A DNA stretch of 54,430 bases from an uncultured Clostridium sp. GTDB taxonomy: Bacteria > Bacillota > Clostridia > Lachnospirales > Lachnospiraceae. Shown piece after piece: positions 17,946-26,576 of this stretch (position 1 is its first letter; every line of letters starts with the position of its first letter). The stretch lies in NCBI GenBank assembly GCA_945915475.1, contig CAMEFI010000021.1:1-54430 (forward strand). Reading direction: 5' to 3'. Below the pieces are notes generated by a model, which was not told the DNA's origin, searched no databases, and saw only the letters and a list, made by a program, of their open reading frames with translations. The translations under genes and the position numbers were made by a program.

Positions 17946-17962
17946 TGTTACTTTTCATAACA
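17946..17962. promoter_or_regulatory. Operator candidate 2, TGTTA-N7-TAACA
   Basis: The palindrome TGTTACTTTTCATAACA lies downstream of the predicted transcription start and upstream of the ribosome binding site. Together with the copy at 17851-17867 it brackets the promoter, an arrangement typical of repression by looping or roadblock. Confidence 0.55.
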
Positions 17963-17986
17963 TTTTTAAAGAATTGAGGTAAGAAA

Positions 17987-19483
17987 ATGAAAGAAATATC
18001 GTATTCTAAGTTAAGTGAGTTAGTTGCTGATTCACGCAGGCATTTCAATCTGTCACAGCAGCAGCTTGCCGAGGCCACCGGAATTAACCGCACCATGATC
18101 AGTCACATTGAATCTGGCGAATATGTGCCATCTTTACAACAACTGGTTGCCTTAGCGGATGCGTTACATTTTGATCCAACAGAGATATTTGTAGAAAGCG
18201 GCAACGGACAGAATCTTGAAAAGGTATCTCCTCTTAATATTGCCATTGCCGGAACCGGTTATGTGGGGCTTTCCATCGCAACGTTACTGGCCCAACATAA
18301 TCATGTTACTGCTGTAGATATTGTTCCGGAGAAGGTGGAGAAGATCAATAATAAGATTTCTCCAATCCAGGATGATTATATTGAAAAATATCTTGCAGAG
18401 AAAGAGTTAGATCTCATAGCAACAACAGATGGAGCTGCAGCTTACAAAGACGCAGATTATGTTGTCATTGCTGCTCCAACCAATTATGATTCCCAGAAAA
18501 ATTATTTTGATACCAGTGCCGTGGAAGCCGTAATCGAATTGGTAATGTCCGTGAATCCCAATGCGATCATGGTAATCAAATCGACAATCCCGGTGGGCTA
18601 TACCAAATCTGTTCGTGAGAAATTTCACACCGACAACATCATATTCAGTCCGGAATTTCTTCGGGAATCCAAAGCGTTATATGATAACTTATATCCATCC
18701 CGCATTATCGTCGGTACTGATTTAGAAAATGAACGTCTGGTCAATGCTGCCAAGACATTTGCTGCCTTATTACAGGAGGGGGCAATTAAAAAGAATATCG
18801 ATACATTATTTATGGGATTTACAGAGGCGGAAGCCGTTAAATTATTTGCCAACACCTATCTGGCATTGCGTGTTTCCTACTTTAATGAATTAGATACCTA
18901 TGCCGAATCAAAGGGACTAAACACCAAACAGATTATTGACGGTATCTGTCTGGACCCAAGAATCGGTTCTCACTACAACAACCCATCTTTCGGTTACGGC
19001 GGATACTGCTTACCAAAAGATACGAAACAATTACTTGCAAACTATAAAGATGTTCCGGAAAACCTGATTGAAGCAATCGTGGAAAGCAATCGTACGAGAA
19101 AAGATTTCATTGCCGACCGTGTACTGGATATTGCCGGTTATTATTCCTATAGCGGTGCAGATGGTTCCAATAACACCTATGACCCTGCTGCCGAAAAGGA
19201 TGTTACCATCGGCGTATACCGACTGACCATGAAGTCAAATTCCGATAACTTCCGCCAGTCTTCTATTCAGGGCGTCATGAAACGAATCAAAGCAAAGGGT
19301 GCCAAAGTAATCATATATGAACCAACGTTAGAAAATGGCAGCACATTCTTCGGTTCCCTAATCGTCAATGATTTAGAAGAATTCAAGAAACAAAGTGATG
19401 CTATTATTGCAAACCGCTATAGTGACAAATTAGATTCTGTCAAAGAGAAGGTCTATACAAGAGACTTATTCCAGAGAGATTAG
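17987..19483 (+). CDS. XRE helix-turn-helix fused to a nucleotide-sugar (UDP-glucose-type) dehydrogenase
   Basis: 498 residues. Residues 1-65 form an XRE/Cro-type DNA-binding domain ([20 protein letters not shown], then [12 protein letters not shown]). Residues about 76-498 form a complete UDP-glucose/GDP-mannose dehydrogenase. It has a Rossmann start [39 protein letters not shown], and [11 protein letters not shown] with catalytic Cys341. The enzyme half would oxidise UDP-glucose to UDP-glucuronate in two NAD+ steps. Having a specific DNA-binding domain on an intact sugar-nucleotide dehydrogenase suggests a metabolite-sensing regulator, possibly autoregulatory. It runs convergently to the exopolysaccharide operon, which could use its product. 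Confidence 0.93.
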   Translation: MKEISYSKLSELVADSRRHFNLSQQQLAEATGINRTMISHIESGEYVPSLQQLVALADALHFDPTEIFVESGNGQNLEKVSPLNIAIAGTGYVGLSIATLLAQHNHVTAVDIVPEKVEKINNKISPIQDDYIEKYLAEKELDLIATTDGAAAYKDADYVVIAAPTNYDSQKNYFDTSAVEAVIELVMSVNPNAIMVIKSTIPVGYTKSVREKFHTDNIIFSPEFLRESKALYDNLYPSRIIVGTDLENERLVNAAKTFAALLQEGAIKKNIDTLFMGFTEAEAVKLFANTYLALRVSYFNELDTYAESKGLNTKQIIDGICLDPRIGSHYNNPSFGYGGYCLPKDTKQLLANYKDVPENLIEAIVESNRTRKDFIADRVLDIAGYYSYSGADGSNNTYDPAAEKDVTIGVYRLTMKSNSDNFRQSSIQGVMKRIKAKGAKVIIYEPTLENGSTFFGSLIVNDLEEFKKQSDAIIANRYSDKLDSVKEKVYTRDLFQRD

Positions 19484-19487
19484 AACA

Positions 19488-19515
19488 AAGAGTCTGCCGC
19501 AAGGCAGACTCTTTT
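19488..19515 (+). terminator. Terminator of the HTH-dehydrogenase gene
   Basis: An 11-bp perfect stem AAGAGTCTGCC / GGCAGACTCTT closed by a GCAA tetraloop, then TTTT. Minus-strand A/T content is symmetric enough that it may also serve the convergent VanZ-like gene. Confidence 0.9.
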
Positions 19516-19568
19516 ATTCTAATATTCCATTATCAAGGACATCTCCGAATTCCTGCTTTGAATGTGTC

Positions 19569-20048
19569 TCAGCTTTGCTTTTTCTTCCGGATGAGATTCC
19601 ATCCACAGATTACTCCACAGGTAAGAAGAAATCCCACCGCAAATCCTGATATATTCAACATCATTTCTCCCGGATCACAGTGTCTGCCCGGAATTCCCAT
19701 CTGCACCTTTCCAGCCTCTGCCCACACGGCAAGTCCAAGTCCCGATGCAATAAATACAAGCAGCCATATTCTGTTCTTAGCAAACTTTTCATCAAATACC
19801 AGTGCCCCAATCAATCCATAAATGTAAAATGTTATCACATGTGCAGCCACACGCAAGCGATGATCCCATAGCATCATTACATTTCCATCAGTAGTGTCTA
19901 CACGCAACAGCCGGAACAACCATTCTGTGAAACGGGCACTGGTCTGTGCAGTTTCTGTTCCATTCTGAAAAGAAAGGAATAAAATAACTCCACCCCAGAG
20001 GAACAATAATATGATTAAAACATACCGTATTTTCTTCATTGCTTTCAT
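19569..20048 (-). CDS. VanZ-like membrane protein
   Basis: 159 residues, four predicted transmembrane helices. The first is followed by the conserved LSFQNGTETAQTS segment of VanZ-like proteins, and later helices contain RVAAHVITFYIYGLIGAL. VanZ confers teicoplanin tolerance in enterococci, but most VanZ-like proteins have no defined function; no glycopeptide resistance genes are nearby. Its ATG overlaps the loaP stop by 4 bp (ATGA), so it is translationally coupled as the last gene of the exopolysaccharide operon. Confidence 0.82.
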   Translation of the reverse strand: MKAMKKIRYVLIILLFLWGGVILFLSFQNGTETAQTSARFTEWLFRLLRVDTTDGNVMMLWDHRLRVAAHVITFYIYGLIGALVFDEKFAKNRIWLLVFIASGLGLAVWAEAGKVQMGIPGRHCDPGEMMLNISGFAVGFLLTCGVICGWNLIRKKKQS

Positions 20049-20554
20049 CCTTCTCTTTTCTCTACAATCTCCAGTCCCACCGTTACATCCGTAAGTCTCC
20101 CAAAGAATTCTACCTCTAATACCGCAATCATCTTATGCCGGTCAATCCGTTTTACCCTGCCTGTCCAGTCAACCATCGGCCCACTGGTGATCGTAACCTG
20201 ATCTCCTTCCATATATCCCACTGACATCTCAACTACATGATCTTTTTTTCCAAAACTTTGCAAAAACGCAACCTCTTTCTCATGCAGTGGGGTGAACTCG
20301 TCCCCGGTACGGAGAATACGTGTCAGCTGTTTCACCTCTTTCAGCCGATAGAACAGATCCTCCACTTGTTCGGTATCAAAGAATACATAACCCGGAAACA
20401 GAATCGCTTCACACAACTCATACTTTCCTTTTATTTTCTTTTTTCTCTGATACATAGGAATAAATACTTCTTCATCATTCTGTAACAATCGTGCCTGACA
20501 CACCTGTGCAATATGATGTTCTTTTCCGCTTATAACCTGAATTACATACCACAT
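20045..20554 (-). CDS. loaP: LoaP/UpxY-type NusG paralog antiterminator
   Basis: About 169 residues. The NGN domain starts MWYVIQVISGKEHHIAQ, includes AILFPGYVFFDT, and is followed by a KOW domain with GDQVTITSGPMVDWTGRVKR. That is the layout of specialised NusG paralogs that bind RNA polymerase at a leader signal and suppress termination through long polysaccharide or antibiotic operons. I set the start at the ATG at 20554 with ATGGAG upstream; a start 4 codons further up would consume that site. Its place inside the exopolysaccharide operon makes that operon the likely target. The leader hairpin/terminator at 26308-26348 and the internal terminator at 22184-22252 are candidate sites of action. 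Confidence 0.87.
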   Translation of the reverse strand: MWYVIQVISGKEHHIAQVCQARLLQNDEEVFIPMYQRKKKIKGKYELCEAILFPGYVFFDTEQVEDLFYRLKEVKQLTRILRTGDEFTPLHEKEVAFLQSFGKKDHVVEMSVGYMEGDQVTITSGPMVDWTGRVKRIDRHKMIAVLEVEFFGRLTDVTVGLEIVEKREG

Positions 20555-20640
20555 AACATTCTCCATTTCATCATGAACAACAAATTTAGAAATAAAATAG
20601 TTTTGTAATTATCTAAGCATTTCATATATAGAGAAGAAAA

Positions 20641-20669
20641 GGCCCCGCATAATCTTACACTGAGCCTTC
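20641..20669 (-). terminator. Weak terminator overlapping the sugar transferase stop
   Basis: On the minus strand AAGGC ... GCCTT is followed by TTCTTCTC. The 5-bp stem has a 19-nt loop and starts within the last codons of the transferase gene, so activity is uncertain. Confidence 0.35.
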
Positions 20670-22154
20670 TTTTCCTAGTACAACCTTCACAGTCTTAAGC
20701 ATAATCCGCAAATCTAACAACAGTGAAAAGTTATCAATATACTCTTTATCGAGCCGCACCACTTCTTCAAAGTCTGTAATGTCACTTCTTCCACTTACCT
20801 GCCACATACCGGTAAGACCCGGTTTCATGGACAATCTTCCTTTATGGTGAAGATCATACTGTTCATATTCTTTCACCGTAGGTGGTCTGGTACCCACCAC
20901 ACTCATACTTCCTGCTAAAATGTTAAATGACTGTGGCAGCTCATCAATAGAAGTCTTACGAAGAAATTCACCAAGGGAGAATTTCTTTCCATAGCCAATA
21001 ATTCTCGGATCATCATCCATCTTAAACATCAAACCTGACATCTTGTTCTGAGCCATCAGTTCTGCTTTTCTCGCCTCTGCATCCTTATACATGGTACGGA
21101 ACTTCCAAATCTTGAATTTACGACCATTGCGTCCCACTCTCTCCTGCCGGAAAAAGATCGGTCCCGGATCAGCAATCATCATAGCCGGTACAAGAAGAAT
21201 TGCCACCAGAATAGTCACAACTGAACCAATCAGTCCGCAACAGATATCAATCATTCGTTTAATGACAATCTGTCTCTGACTGACCACATTCGTCACAGAG
21301 GTAACCACCGGAATTCCATTCAATTCTCCAATAACAGCTTTGGGCAGCCGCACAAGATTACGGATACTTACATGGGCAACAATGCCCATATCCGTATACA
21401 TTTCTGCCATCTGTTCCGCCAATTCCCCATCCATACAAATCAGCACTTCATCCACCACATGAGTTCTCGCATACTCAAAGGGATTATTCAGATTACCTAC
21501 CACCGGTATATCTTCCATCACAAATACCTTCTCTGTATCATGCTCTGTAGAACGGATACTCTCCACAGTCCCGGCAGCCTCCAGCTCAGCCCTGCTATTA
21601 GCCAGTACAATCCCCACAATCTTACGGGTACTGATATCACTGCTATAAAACTGCGAAAGCATGGCATCCACCTGATCATAGGGTGCAACCAGCAACAGAT
21701 TCTCCTGTTTCTCTTTTCGGTTGATAGAGCGTTGCAGATGCTTCTTATACACATAATGATATGCAAACATGACAATCGTATTCCCCAGAATCCATCCAAA
21801 TACTACCAGTCGGGAATAAATGCCCGATGACTGTTCCGCAAACAGAAATACAATAACACCCAATAACATACAAATATTCTGTTTGAACACTTCTTTGAAT
21901 TCCATCGCGGCATCCCGCTTCAGAATCCCCTTGTAGGGTTCTAACATCAATGCCATCAACACCTGTACACAGATAATCAGAACAAGAATCCGGATATAAG
22001 GTTCAACCCATTTTTTATTTGTTAACAGTGCAGAAAACGCATTGGCTCTAAATCGGATACTAATACTAATTAAATATGTAAATATAAAGCATGCCATATC
22101 CAATATAATAAAGTCAAAATGCTTGTATCCTGCCGACTCATTCTTTTTGTACAT
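20655..22154 (-). CDS. Initiating exopolysaccharide sugar transferase (polyprenyl glycosylphosphotransferase)
   Basis: 499 residues. Four or five N-terminal transmembrane helices (to about 130) are followed by a CoA-binding-like Rossmann region (about 145-265). A further helix (KRMIDICCGLIGSVVTILVA) leads into the bacterial sugar transferase domain with DPGPIFFRQERVGRNGR, FRTMYKDA, KTSIDELPQ, VGTRPP and PGLTGMWQVSGRS. It transfers a sugar-1-phosphate from a nucleotide sugar to undecaprenyl phosphate at the inner membrane face. No other glycosyltransferase, flippase or polymerase is in the window, so the repeat unit must be completed elsewhere. Start ATG with TGAGGT upstream. Confidence 0.94.
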   Translation of the reverse strand: MYKKNESAGYKHFDFIILDMACFIFTYLISISIRFRANAFSALLTNKKWVEPYIRILVLIICVQVLMALMLEPYKGILKRDAAMEFKEVFKQNICMLLGVIVFLFAEQSSGIYSRLVVFGWILGNTIVMFAYHYVYKKHLQRSINRKEKQENLLLVAPYDQVDAMLSQFYSSDISTRKIVGIVLANSRAELEAAGTVESIRSTEHDTEKVFVMEDIPVVGNLNNPFEYARTHVVDEVLICMDGELAEQMAEMYTDMGIVAHVSIRNLVRLPKAVIGELNGIPVVTSVTNVVSQRQIVIKRMIDICCGLIGSVVTILVAILLVPAMMIADPGPIFFRQERVGRNGRKFKIWKFRTMYKDAEARKAELMAQNKMSGLMFKMDDDPRIIGYGKKFSLGEFLRKTSIDELPQSFNILAGSMSVVGTRPPTVKEYEQYDLHHKGRLSMKPGLTGMWQVSGRSDITDFEEVVRLDKEYIDNFSLLLDLRIMLKTVKVVLGKEGSV

Positions 22155-22183
22155 ATTAGCAACCTCATAAGTAAATTATAGGT

Positions 22184-22252
22184 AAAAAATAAGGAATATA
22201 TTCTTACCCTTGTCGAACCATCTCATTCAGCATCGGTAAGAGTACATTCCTT
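22184..22252 (-). terminator. Internal terminator in the exopolysaccharide operon
   Basis: An 18-bp stem with two mismatches or wobbles (AAGGAATATATTCTTACC at 22191-22208 with GGTAAGAGTACATTCCTT at 22235-22252) and a 26-nt loop. It is followed on the minus strand by TTATTTTTTACC. It lies between the BspA-like gene and the sugar transferase, so downstream genes including loaP depend on readthrough or another promoter. Confidence 0.75.
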
Positions 22253-22277
22253 ATCTTTCACTTTCCTGATTGTTTTC

Positions 22278-22322
22278 TAAGGGGAACACACCCCCGGACA
22301 GGCAGGAAAGTCTACCTGTCCG
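22278..22322 (-). other. Two consecutive hairpins after the BspA-like gene
   Basis: CGGACAGGCAG / CTACCTGTCCG (22295-22322, one mismatch) is immediately followed by GGGG-AACACA-CCCC on the plus strand (about 22281-22294). No T tract follows. Candidates are an mRNA 3-prime stabiliser or an antitermination signal ahead of the terminator at 22184-22252. Confidence 0.5.
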
Positions 22323-22343
22323 ATGGTAGTCCGTTAACAAGTA

Positions 22344-22814
22344 CTATTTCAAAGCCTTCTTAACTTTACCCTGGAATCCTGCCTTCTTAAGAGCCTTTTT
22401 GAATTTCTTCAACTCTTTCTTAGACATCTTCTTGTTGACTTTGATAACAACTTTCTTGGTGTTACCCTTGAAAGCCTTCTTAGCTACTTTTAAAGACTTA
22501 GTTGTGTTGATGCTGATTACAGCATTCTTCTTTAAGCCCTTGAAAGCACCTTTAGCGATAGAAGTAACAGCATACTCTACACCATCAACCTTAACAGTTG
22601 TAGGAACAGTAACTTTCTTCTTCTTTGTGTCAACCTTAGCAATTGTAGCTGTACCATCTGCTGTTGTATTAACAGTTACAGACTCTACTGCTACTGCTGT
22701 CTGAGCCTTAGGCTCAGCCTTTTTAGCTGGGCTAGGTGTTGCTGCAGAAGCTGCTGCACCAACTAACATAGTCATAGCTAAGATACCTGCTAACTTTTTC
22801 TTTAATGACTTCAC
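22344..22814 (-). CDS. Small secreted lysine-rich protein with one BspA-like leucine-rich repeat
   Basis: 156 residues. The signal peptide ends near ASAATPSP. A Thr/Val-rich stretch (about 40-75) precedes a single BspA-type repeat (YAVTSIAKGAFKGL, about 80-115). The C-terminus is very basic (KKMSKKELKKFKKALKKAGF). BspA-like repeats occur in surface and adhesion proteins, usually many in tandem; one repeat with a polycationic tail is unusual. No sortase or lipobox motif is seen. The GTG start has AGGAGG 8 nt upstream. It lies inside the exopolysaccharide operon, 72 bp after the kinase gene, so retention by negatively charged polymer is possible (inference). Confidence 0.75.
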   Translation of the reverse strand: MKSLKKKLAGILAMTMLVGAAASAATPSPAKKAEPKAQTAVAVESVTVNTTADGTATIAKVDTKKKKVTVPTTVKVDGVEYAVTSIAKGAFKGLKKNAVISINTTKSLKVAKKAFKGNTKKVVIKVNKKMSKKELKKFKKALKKAGFQGKVKKALK

Positions 22815-22886
22815 GATTATATCCTCCTTCCTTCAATACTTATATTTGAGCCCGATCTGCAATGCACATCAGGGAACTCACATAAC

Positions 22887-23618
22887 TTACTTGTAGTAGT
22901 AACCATCCTTGCCGTAATAACCATACTTACCACCATACTGCTTATAATAATATCCGCTACCGGAACCCTTCACACGGTTAAGCACAACACCTAACAATGG
23001 GCAGTTGGCACGCTCCAACTGACGGATGGAATTCCGGATCATACTCTTCGGTGTCTCACCACCACGGACAACTAAGATCGCACCATCACATAAGGCACCG
23101 ATCCGCTCTCCATCGGATACTAAATCAAGGGGAGGACAGTCCAAAATTACATATCGGAATTCCTCTACTAATTCATTCAATGTATCTTCTAACTTCCGGC
23201 TCTCTAAGAGCATGGAAGGATTCACCACATTGTCCACATTGGGAAGAATCGCTCCCTCACCAATATTGGTCTGTAACAGGGCCTGTTCAATTGTCATCTT
23301 ATTGGCAAGATAATAGGACGTTCCCTGAATCTTTTTCCCATCTTCTCTCGCAATCTGATATTTGTCAACCATAACCGACTTGCGGAGATCCATATCGATT
23401 AACACAGTTGGTGTACCGGCCTCGGCAAGCTGTCTCCATAACTGCATGGTAACAAAACTTTTTCCTTCATCCGGTGTTGTACTGACAACCATAATCTTCT
23501 TAATCTCTTCTCCTAGGAATCCCACATTTATACGAAGACGATTCACAGCTTCTTCTATTGCATAGGGAAGTTCCGGCATATTGCCTACATTTGCTTTTAC
23601 ATAATTCTTAGTTGGCAT
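22887..23618 (-). CDS. Bacterial tyrosine kinase, CpsD/CapB-like
   Basis: About 243 residues. Walker A-prime region STTPDEGKSFVTM, Walker A VLIDMDLRKS and Walker B YVILDCPPLD identify a BY-kinase of exopolysaccharide systems. The C-terminus is a tyrosine cluster (GYYYKQYGGKYGYYGKDGYY), the usual autophosphorylation tail. The membrane activator is the Wzz-like protein encoded just upstream, with an 11-bp gene overlap. The phosphatase CpsB is in the same operon. The start is the ATG at 23618 with GGGGAAG upstream; the open frame extends 34 codons further into the wzz gene without support. Confidence 0.94.
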   Translation of the reverse strand: MPTKNYVKANVGNMPELPYAIEEAVNRLRINVGFLGEEIKKIMVVSTTPDEGKSFVTMQLWRQLAEAGTPTVLIDMDLRKSVMVDKYQIAREDGKKIQGTSYYLANKMTIEQALLQTNIGEGAILPNVDNVVNPSMLLESRKLEDTLNELVEEFRYVILDCPPLDLVSDGERIGALCDGAILVVRGGETPKSMIRNSIRQLERANCPLLGVVLNRVKGSGSGYYYKQYGGKYGYYGKDGYYYK

Positions 23619-24429
23619 TTTTCTTCCCCTCTTTCCGCTGTTCTTTCCGACGTTCTCTCTGTCTCTTCCGGCGCTCCTTGCGTTTTTGTTTCCGGATATC
23701 TTCCTCTGCCTTATCATCAATGGTCTCTAAATTACCCTCCGGAATAACTGTAAGTGGCATAACACCCAGCATCTTTTCTACATCCTCTGCAGACTTAAAG
23801 GTATCATCCATCAATAACTGTACCACGAAAATGGCTGCAAGGACTACAAATAGAGCCAGACCACCAATCAAAGTATTCTTCGAAAGACTTGGAGAACTCT
23901 TATGCTCCGGTGTGATGGCTTTCTCAGCAATACGTGGCTTTGTCACCGCCATAACCTTCGGAACATACGTAACTGCCTGCTTTGCAAGTGCATTGGCTAC
24001 ATCTCTTGCCTCCACCGGGTCTATACTGGTAACTGTAATCTTCATCAGACGGGTATCGCCCACAGTACCAATCTCTGTCATACCAAGCAACTCGTCATAA
24101 TCATACTCTAAATCCAGATCTTCAATAACATCCTCAAAAACCGGACGAATCTTCATCAATTCCACATAATCCTGGGAGAGGGATGTACCTATATTAAGAT
24201 CCGTCAGATCAACCACCGAACCACTGGTTGACGATACCATATAGACCTTCGATGTTGCCTGATACTTCGGTGTAATAAAAGCCATGGTGCAAAATCCTGC
24301 AATCACTGCACCAACTACAAATGCAAGAATCAGCCATACTGCTCTCGCCTTCAAATAATAGAAAACCTCAAGCAAATCAATCTCCATCTCATCGCTCTCA
24401 GTTGTTGTATTCAATGTCTCCTGGTTCAT
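23608..24429 (-). CDS. Wzz/CpsC-type chain-length determinant and kinase activator
   Basis: About 273 residues. Two transmembrane helices (about 33-55, AVWLILAFVVGAVIAGF, and about 190-210, NTLIGGLALFVVLAAIF) flank an extracellular helical domain starting with the Wzz motif ITPKYQATSKVYM. The C-terminus is basic (KQKRKERRKRQRERRKEQ), a cytoplasmic tail likely to contact the BY-kinase. It controls polymer length and activates CpsD-like kinases in Gram-positive operons. The start is the ATG at 24429 with GAGAGGAA upstream, one base after the LCP gene's stop. Confidence 0.92.
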   Translation of the reverse strand: MNQETLNTTTESDEMEIDLLEVFYYLKARAVWLILAFVVGAVIAGFCTMAFITPKYQATSKVYMVSSTSGSVVDLTDLNIGTSLSQDYVELMKIRPVFEDVIEDLDLEYDYDELLGMTEIGTVGDTRLMKITVTSIDPVEARDVANALAKQAVTYVPKVMAVTKPRIAEKAITPEHKSSPSLSKNTLIGGLALFVVLAAIFVVQLLMDDTFKSAEDVEKMLGVMPLTVIPEGNLETIDDKAEEDIRKQKRKERRKRQRERRKEQRKEGKKNAN

Positions 24430-24430
24430 G

Positions 24431-25477
24431 TTATTCCTCTCCATCTTCTGTATCTTCCACCTCTCTAAGGGGATATGTATCTCGAATCAGTTCCACTAAA
24501 GCATTCTCATCGGGATGGAATTCAGCATGTACAATACCATCATTCAAAGCCTCATTGACACCGGTAGTGGATTCTCCCTCCATCGTGAATAGCCCTTCAT
24601 AGGTGTAACTGTCCATCTTACTGGCAATATTACTTAACGTCTTACTTCCCATGTCTGTTGTGGAATCCTCTGCAAGTTCCTTATAGACACGATTAACATA
24701 CTGATTATCCTTCTTCGCCTGTTCTTTCACTGTTATAGCCAAAGCATCCATATATGTCCGGTGACGACGCATCCGGGCTGTATTCGTTCCATCTCCCACT
24801 TCCATTCGGGAATGAACAAAAATGTAAGCCTGCTCATCACTTAATTTCAGTGTTGCTCCCGGCTTCATCTCCGGATCTAATTCAGTAAAATCATCCTCTA
24901 TAGTAACCGTAACTCCTCCAACTGCATGGTTAAGCTGCGGTATTGCATCCATTCTCATCGCATAATATCCATTAATGGGAATTCCGTGAAGTAATATAGA
25001 TACCGTACGCTCTGTATTCTCACAGCTCTCTTCCTTACTGCCACCGTATGCATGAGCAACACACATCTGCATCTGTGCACTGGCATAAGCGGTTCCGTCC
25101 TTCAATAAGATCGGCACCTTCGTGATGGTATCCCGGTTGAGCTGAATATACCGATATGTACTGTCTGTGTTATCCAAGATCACTAATAACATAAAATCCG
25201 CCATAGACCCCTCATAATCATCCCGGTCCTCGGCTTCCTCATTCCCACTGTTATCCGTACCCATTATTAGATACGTCTCCATATCATGGGCAAGTTCATA
25301 TTCCTGCCCATCTATCTCAATCGGAAGTTCTTCTTCCACGTATTCGTCATCTTCTTCATCGGATTCAAAAATTCCAATGCGGTTATCAATAACCATAACG
25401 ATCAGATATATAATCGCAATTCCAAGGATTACCAATCCAATCTGTCCTGCAATCTTCATCTTCTGTCTGCGGTTCAT
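24431..25477 (-). CDS. LytR-CpsA-Psr (LCP) family protein
   Basis: 348 residues. One N-terminal transmembrane helix (GQIGLVILGIAIIYLIVMVI) is followed by an acidic linker and an extracellular LCP domain. The domain shows IMGTDNSG, ADFMLLVILD, IQLNRDT, VGGVTVTI and RMRRHRTYM, the last resembling the conserved Arg cluster that binds the polyprenyl pyrophosphate. LCP enzymes attach wall teichoic acid or capsule to peptidoglycan. The ATG overlaps the cpsB stop by 4 bp. Context supports attachment of the exopolysaccharide made by this operon. Confidence 0.9.
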   Translation of the reverse strand: MNRRQKMKIAGQIGLVILGIAIIYLIVMVIDNRIGIFESDEEDDEYVEEELPIEIDGQEYELAHDMETYLIMGTDNSGNEEAEDRDDYEGSMADFMLLVILDNTDSTYRYIQLNRDTITKVPILLKDGTAYASAQMQMCVAHAYGGSKEESCENTERTVSILLHGIPINGYYAMRMDAIPQLNHAVGGVTVTIEDDFTELDPEMKPGATLKLSDEQAYIFVHSRMEVGDGTNTARMRRHRTYMDALAITVKEQAKKDNQYVNRVYKELAEDSTTDMGSKTLSNIASKMDSYTYEGLFTMEGESTTGVNEALNDGIVHAEFHPDENALVELIRDTYPLREVEDTEDGEE

Positions 25478-26196
25478 TCTGGTATAATCCTTTCTCCTAA
25501 TTCATCAATGGCATCAATCCTTGCCTGCCCTAACTTCTTACGAATCACTTCCCTGCCAGGAGCAAGATTGGGGATTCTGCTCTCCGTATTATGACAATCA
25601 CTGCCAAGAATAATCTGCCAGTCTTCCCTTAGGAATTTCATACATCTTCCCCGCTTCTTCCAGTTAAGAAAACTTCCTGCATTGATCTGTGCATATACCG
25701 GTAAGTCAAAAATAGCGTTCCAGATGTCCTTATTCTTCTGATAGTCATAATAACGTTCAATATGTGCTAATATAATATGTAACTTCTGCTTATTAAGAAT
25801 CTGTTCCACATTCTCAAGCATATCTTTTGTCCACTGACAAAACGGCATCTCCAGTAATACAATATCGCTGTCTCCCATACACAACTTCGGGAGCATCTCT
25901 GCCTTACCTATGCCGCCAAAATAATATACTTCTGCACCGAGATGAAATGTCGGTGCTTCCAGATTGTTTTCTTCAATCGCCTGCATCACTTTCCCATAGG
26001 CATGCTGCCTTCTTGTAAGAAACGCATCCACTGAAATCTTATCTGCATAAAAATGAGGAGTAGCAACAATGGTTCTTATCCCTTGATCAAGTTCTAACTT
26101 CATCATCTCTAAAGACTGCGCCGTACTCCTACTTCCATCGTCGATACCAGGAAGAATATGGCTATGAAAATCAATGATGCCCTGATTCCGTTCCAT
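25474..26196 (-). CDS. cpsB: CpsB-type PHP tyrosine-protein phosphatase
   Basis: 240 residues. Mn-dependent phosphatase of the PHP fold: DFHSHILPGIDDGS at the N-terminus, TPHFY, GAEVYY, LAHIERY and GSDCHN supply the metal ligands. It dephosphorylates the BY-kinase tail in capsule operons. It is the first gene of the operon, with GGAGG upstream of the ATG and two promoter candidates further up. Confidence 0.94.
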   Translation of the reverse strand: MERNQGIIDFHSHILPGIDDGSRSTAQSLEMMKLELDQGIRTIVATPHFYADKISVDAFLTRRQHAYGKVMQAIEENNLEAPTFHLGAEVYYFGGIGKAEMLPKLCMGDSDIVLLEMPFCQWTKDMLENVEQILNKQKLHIILAHIERYYDYQKNKDIWNAIFDLPVYAQINAGSFLNWKKRGRCMKFLREDWQIILGSDCHNTESRIPNLAPGREVIRKKLGQARIDAIDELGERIIPE

Positions 26197-26250
26197 ATAT
26201 AACCTCCATTGTACCTAATAAAACTATTACTGTTAGTGACTACGATTGAT

Positions 26251-26279
26251 ACTATACACGTTATGTTCATGTATGTCAA
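26251..26279 (-). promoter_or_regulatory. Proximal promoter of the exopolysaccharide operon
   Basis: Consensus -35 TTGACA (26274-26279), 17-bp spacer, -10 TATAGT (26251-26256), about 48 bp of leader before the cpsB ATG. Confidence 0.8.
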
Positions 26280-26302
26280 CCACTGATATAATTCTATTCA
26301 CT

Positions 26303-26348
26303 AAAAAAAGGTCTGCTGAATTCTTTTTTTCTAATGAAATAGAACCTT
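26303..26348 (-). terminator. Leader terminator candidate upstream of the exopolysaccharide operon
   Basis: On the minus strand AAGGTTCT and AGACCTT (26308-26348, one bulge) are followed by seven T residues (26303-26309). It sits directly after the distal promoter and inside its leader, where a LoaP-responsive terminator would be expected. Confidence 0.5.
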
Positions 26349-26360
26349 ATTTCGTGTGTC

Positions 26361-26389
26361 ATTATAACATGAATTACGCAAAATGCAAA
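26361..26389 (-). promoter_or_regulatory. Distal promoter candidate of the exopolysaccharide operon
   Basis: -35 TTTGCA (26384-26389), 17-bp spacer, -10 TATAAT (26361-26366). Transcripts from here would pass the small hairpin GAAATA-AGGTTC-TATTTC and the leader terminator. The rest of the 380-bp gap up to 26576 is AT-rich and shows nothing else I can name. Confidence 0.5.
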
Positions 26390-26576
26390 CTCTTTTTGTA
26401 GGTAAATATATATTCATACGACATCCAGTTTTTTCCAAATGTACAAATTTTTCAAAGGAATCTGCATTTTCTCCCTATTTTTAGACATAATACCTACATA
26501 TACATTCAATATTCCTGAAACATCGTCGTTTTCACTACATGAAACCGATATCCAAAGAAATATTTTCTATAATAAA

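Noticed and set aside
17987-18190. The helix-turn-helix as a separate gene upstream of the dehydrogenase
   Set aside because: The reading frame is continuous, no stop or ribosome binding site separates the two parts, and the linker runs directly into the Rossmann motif.
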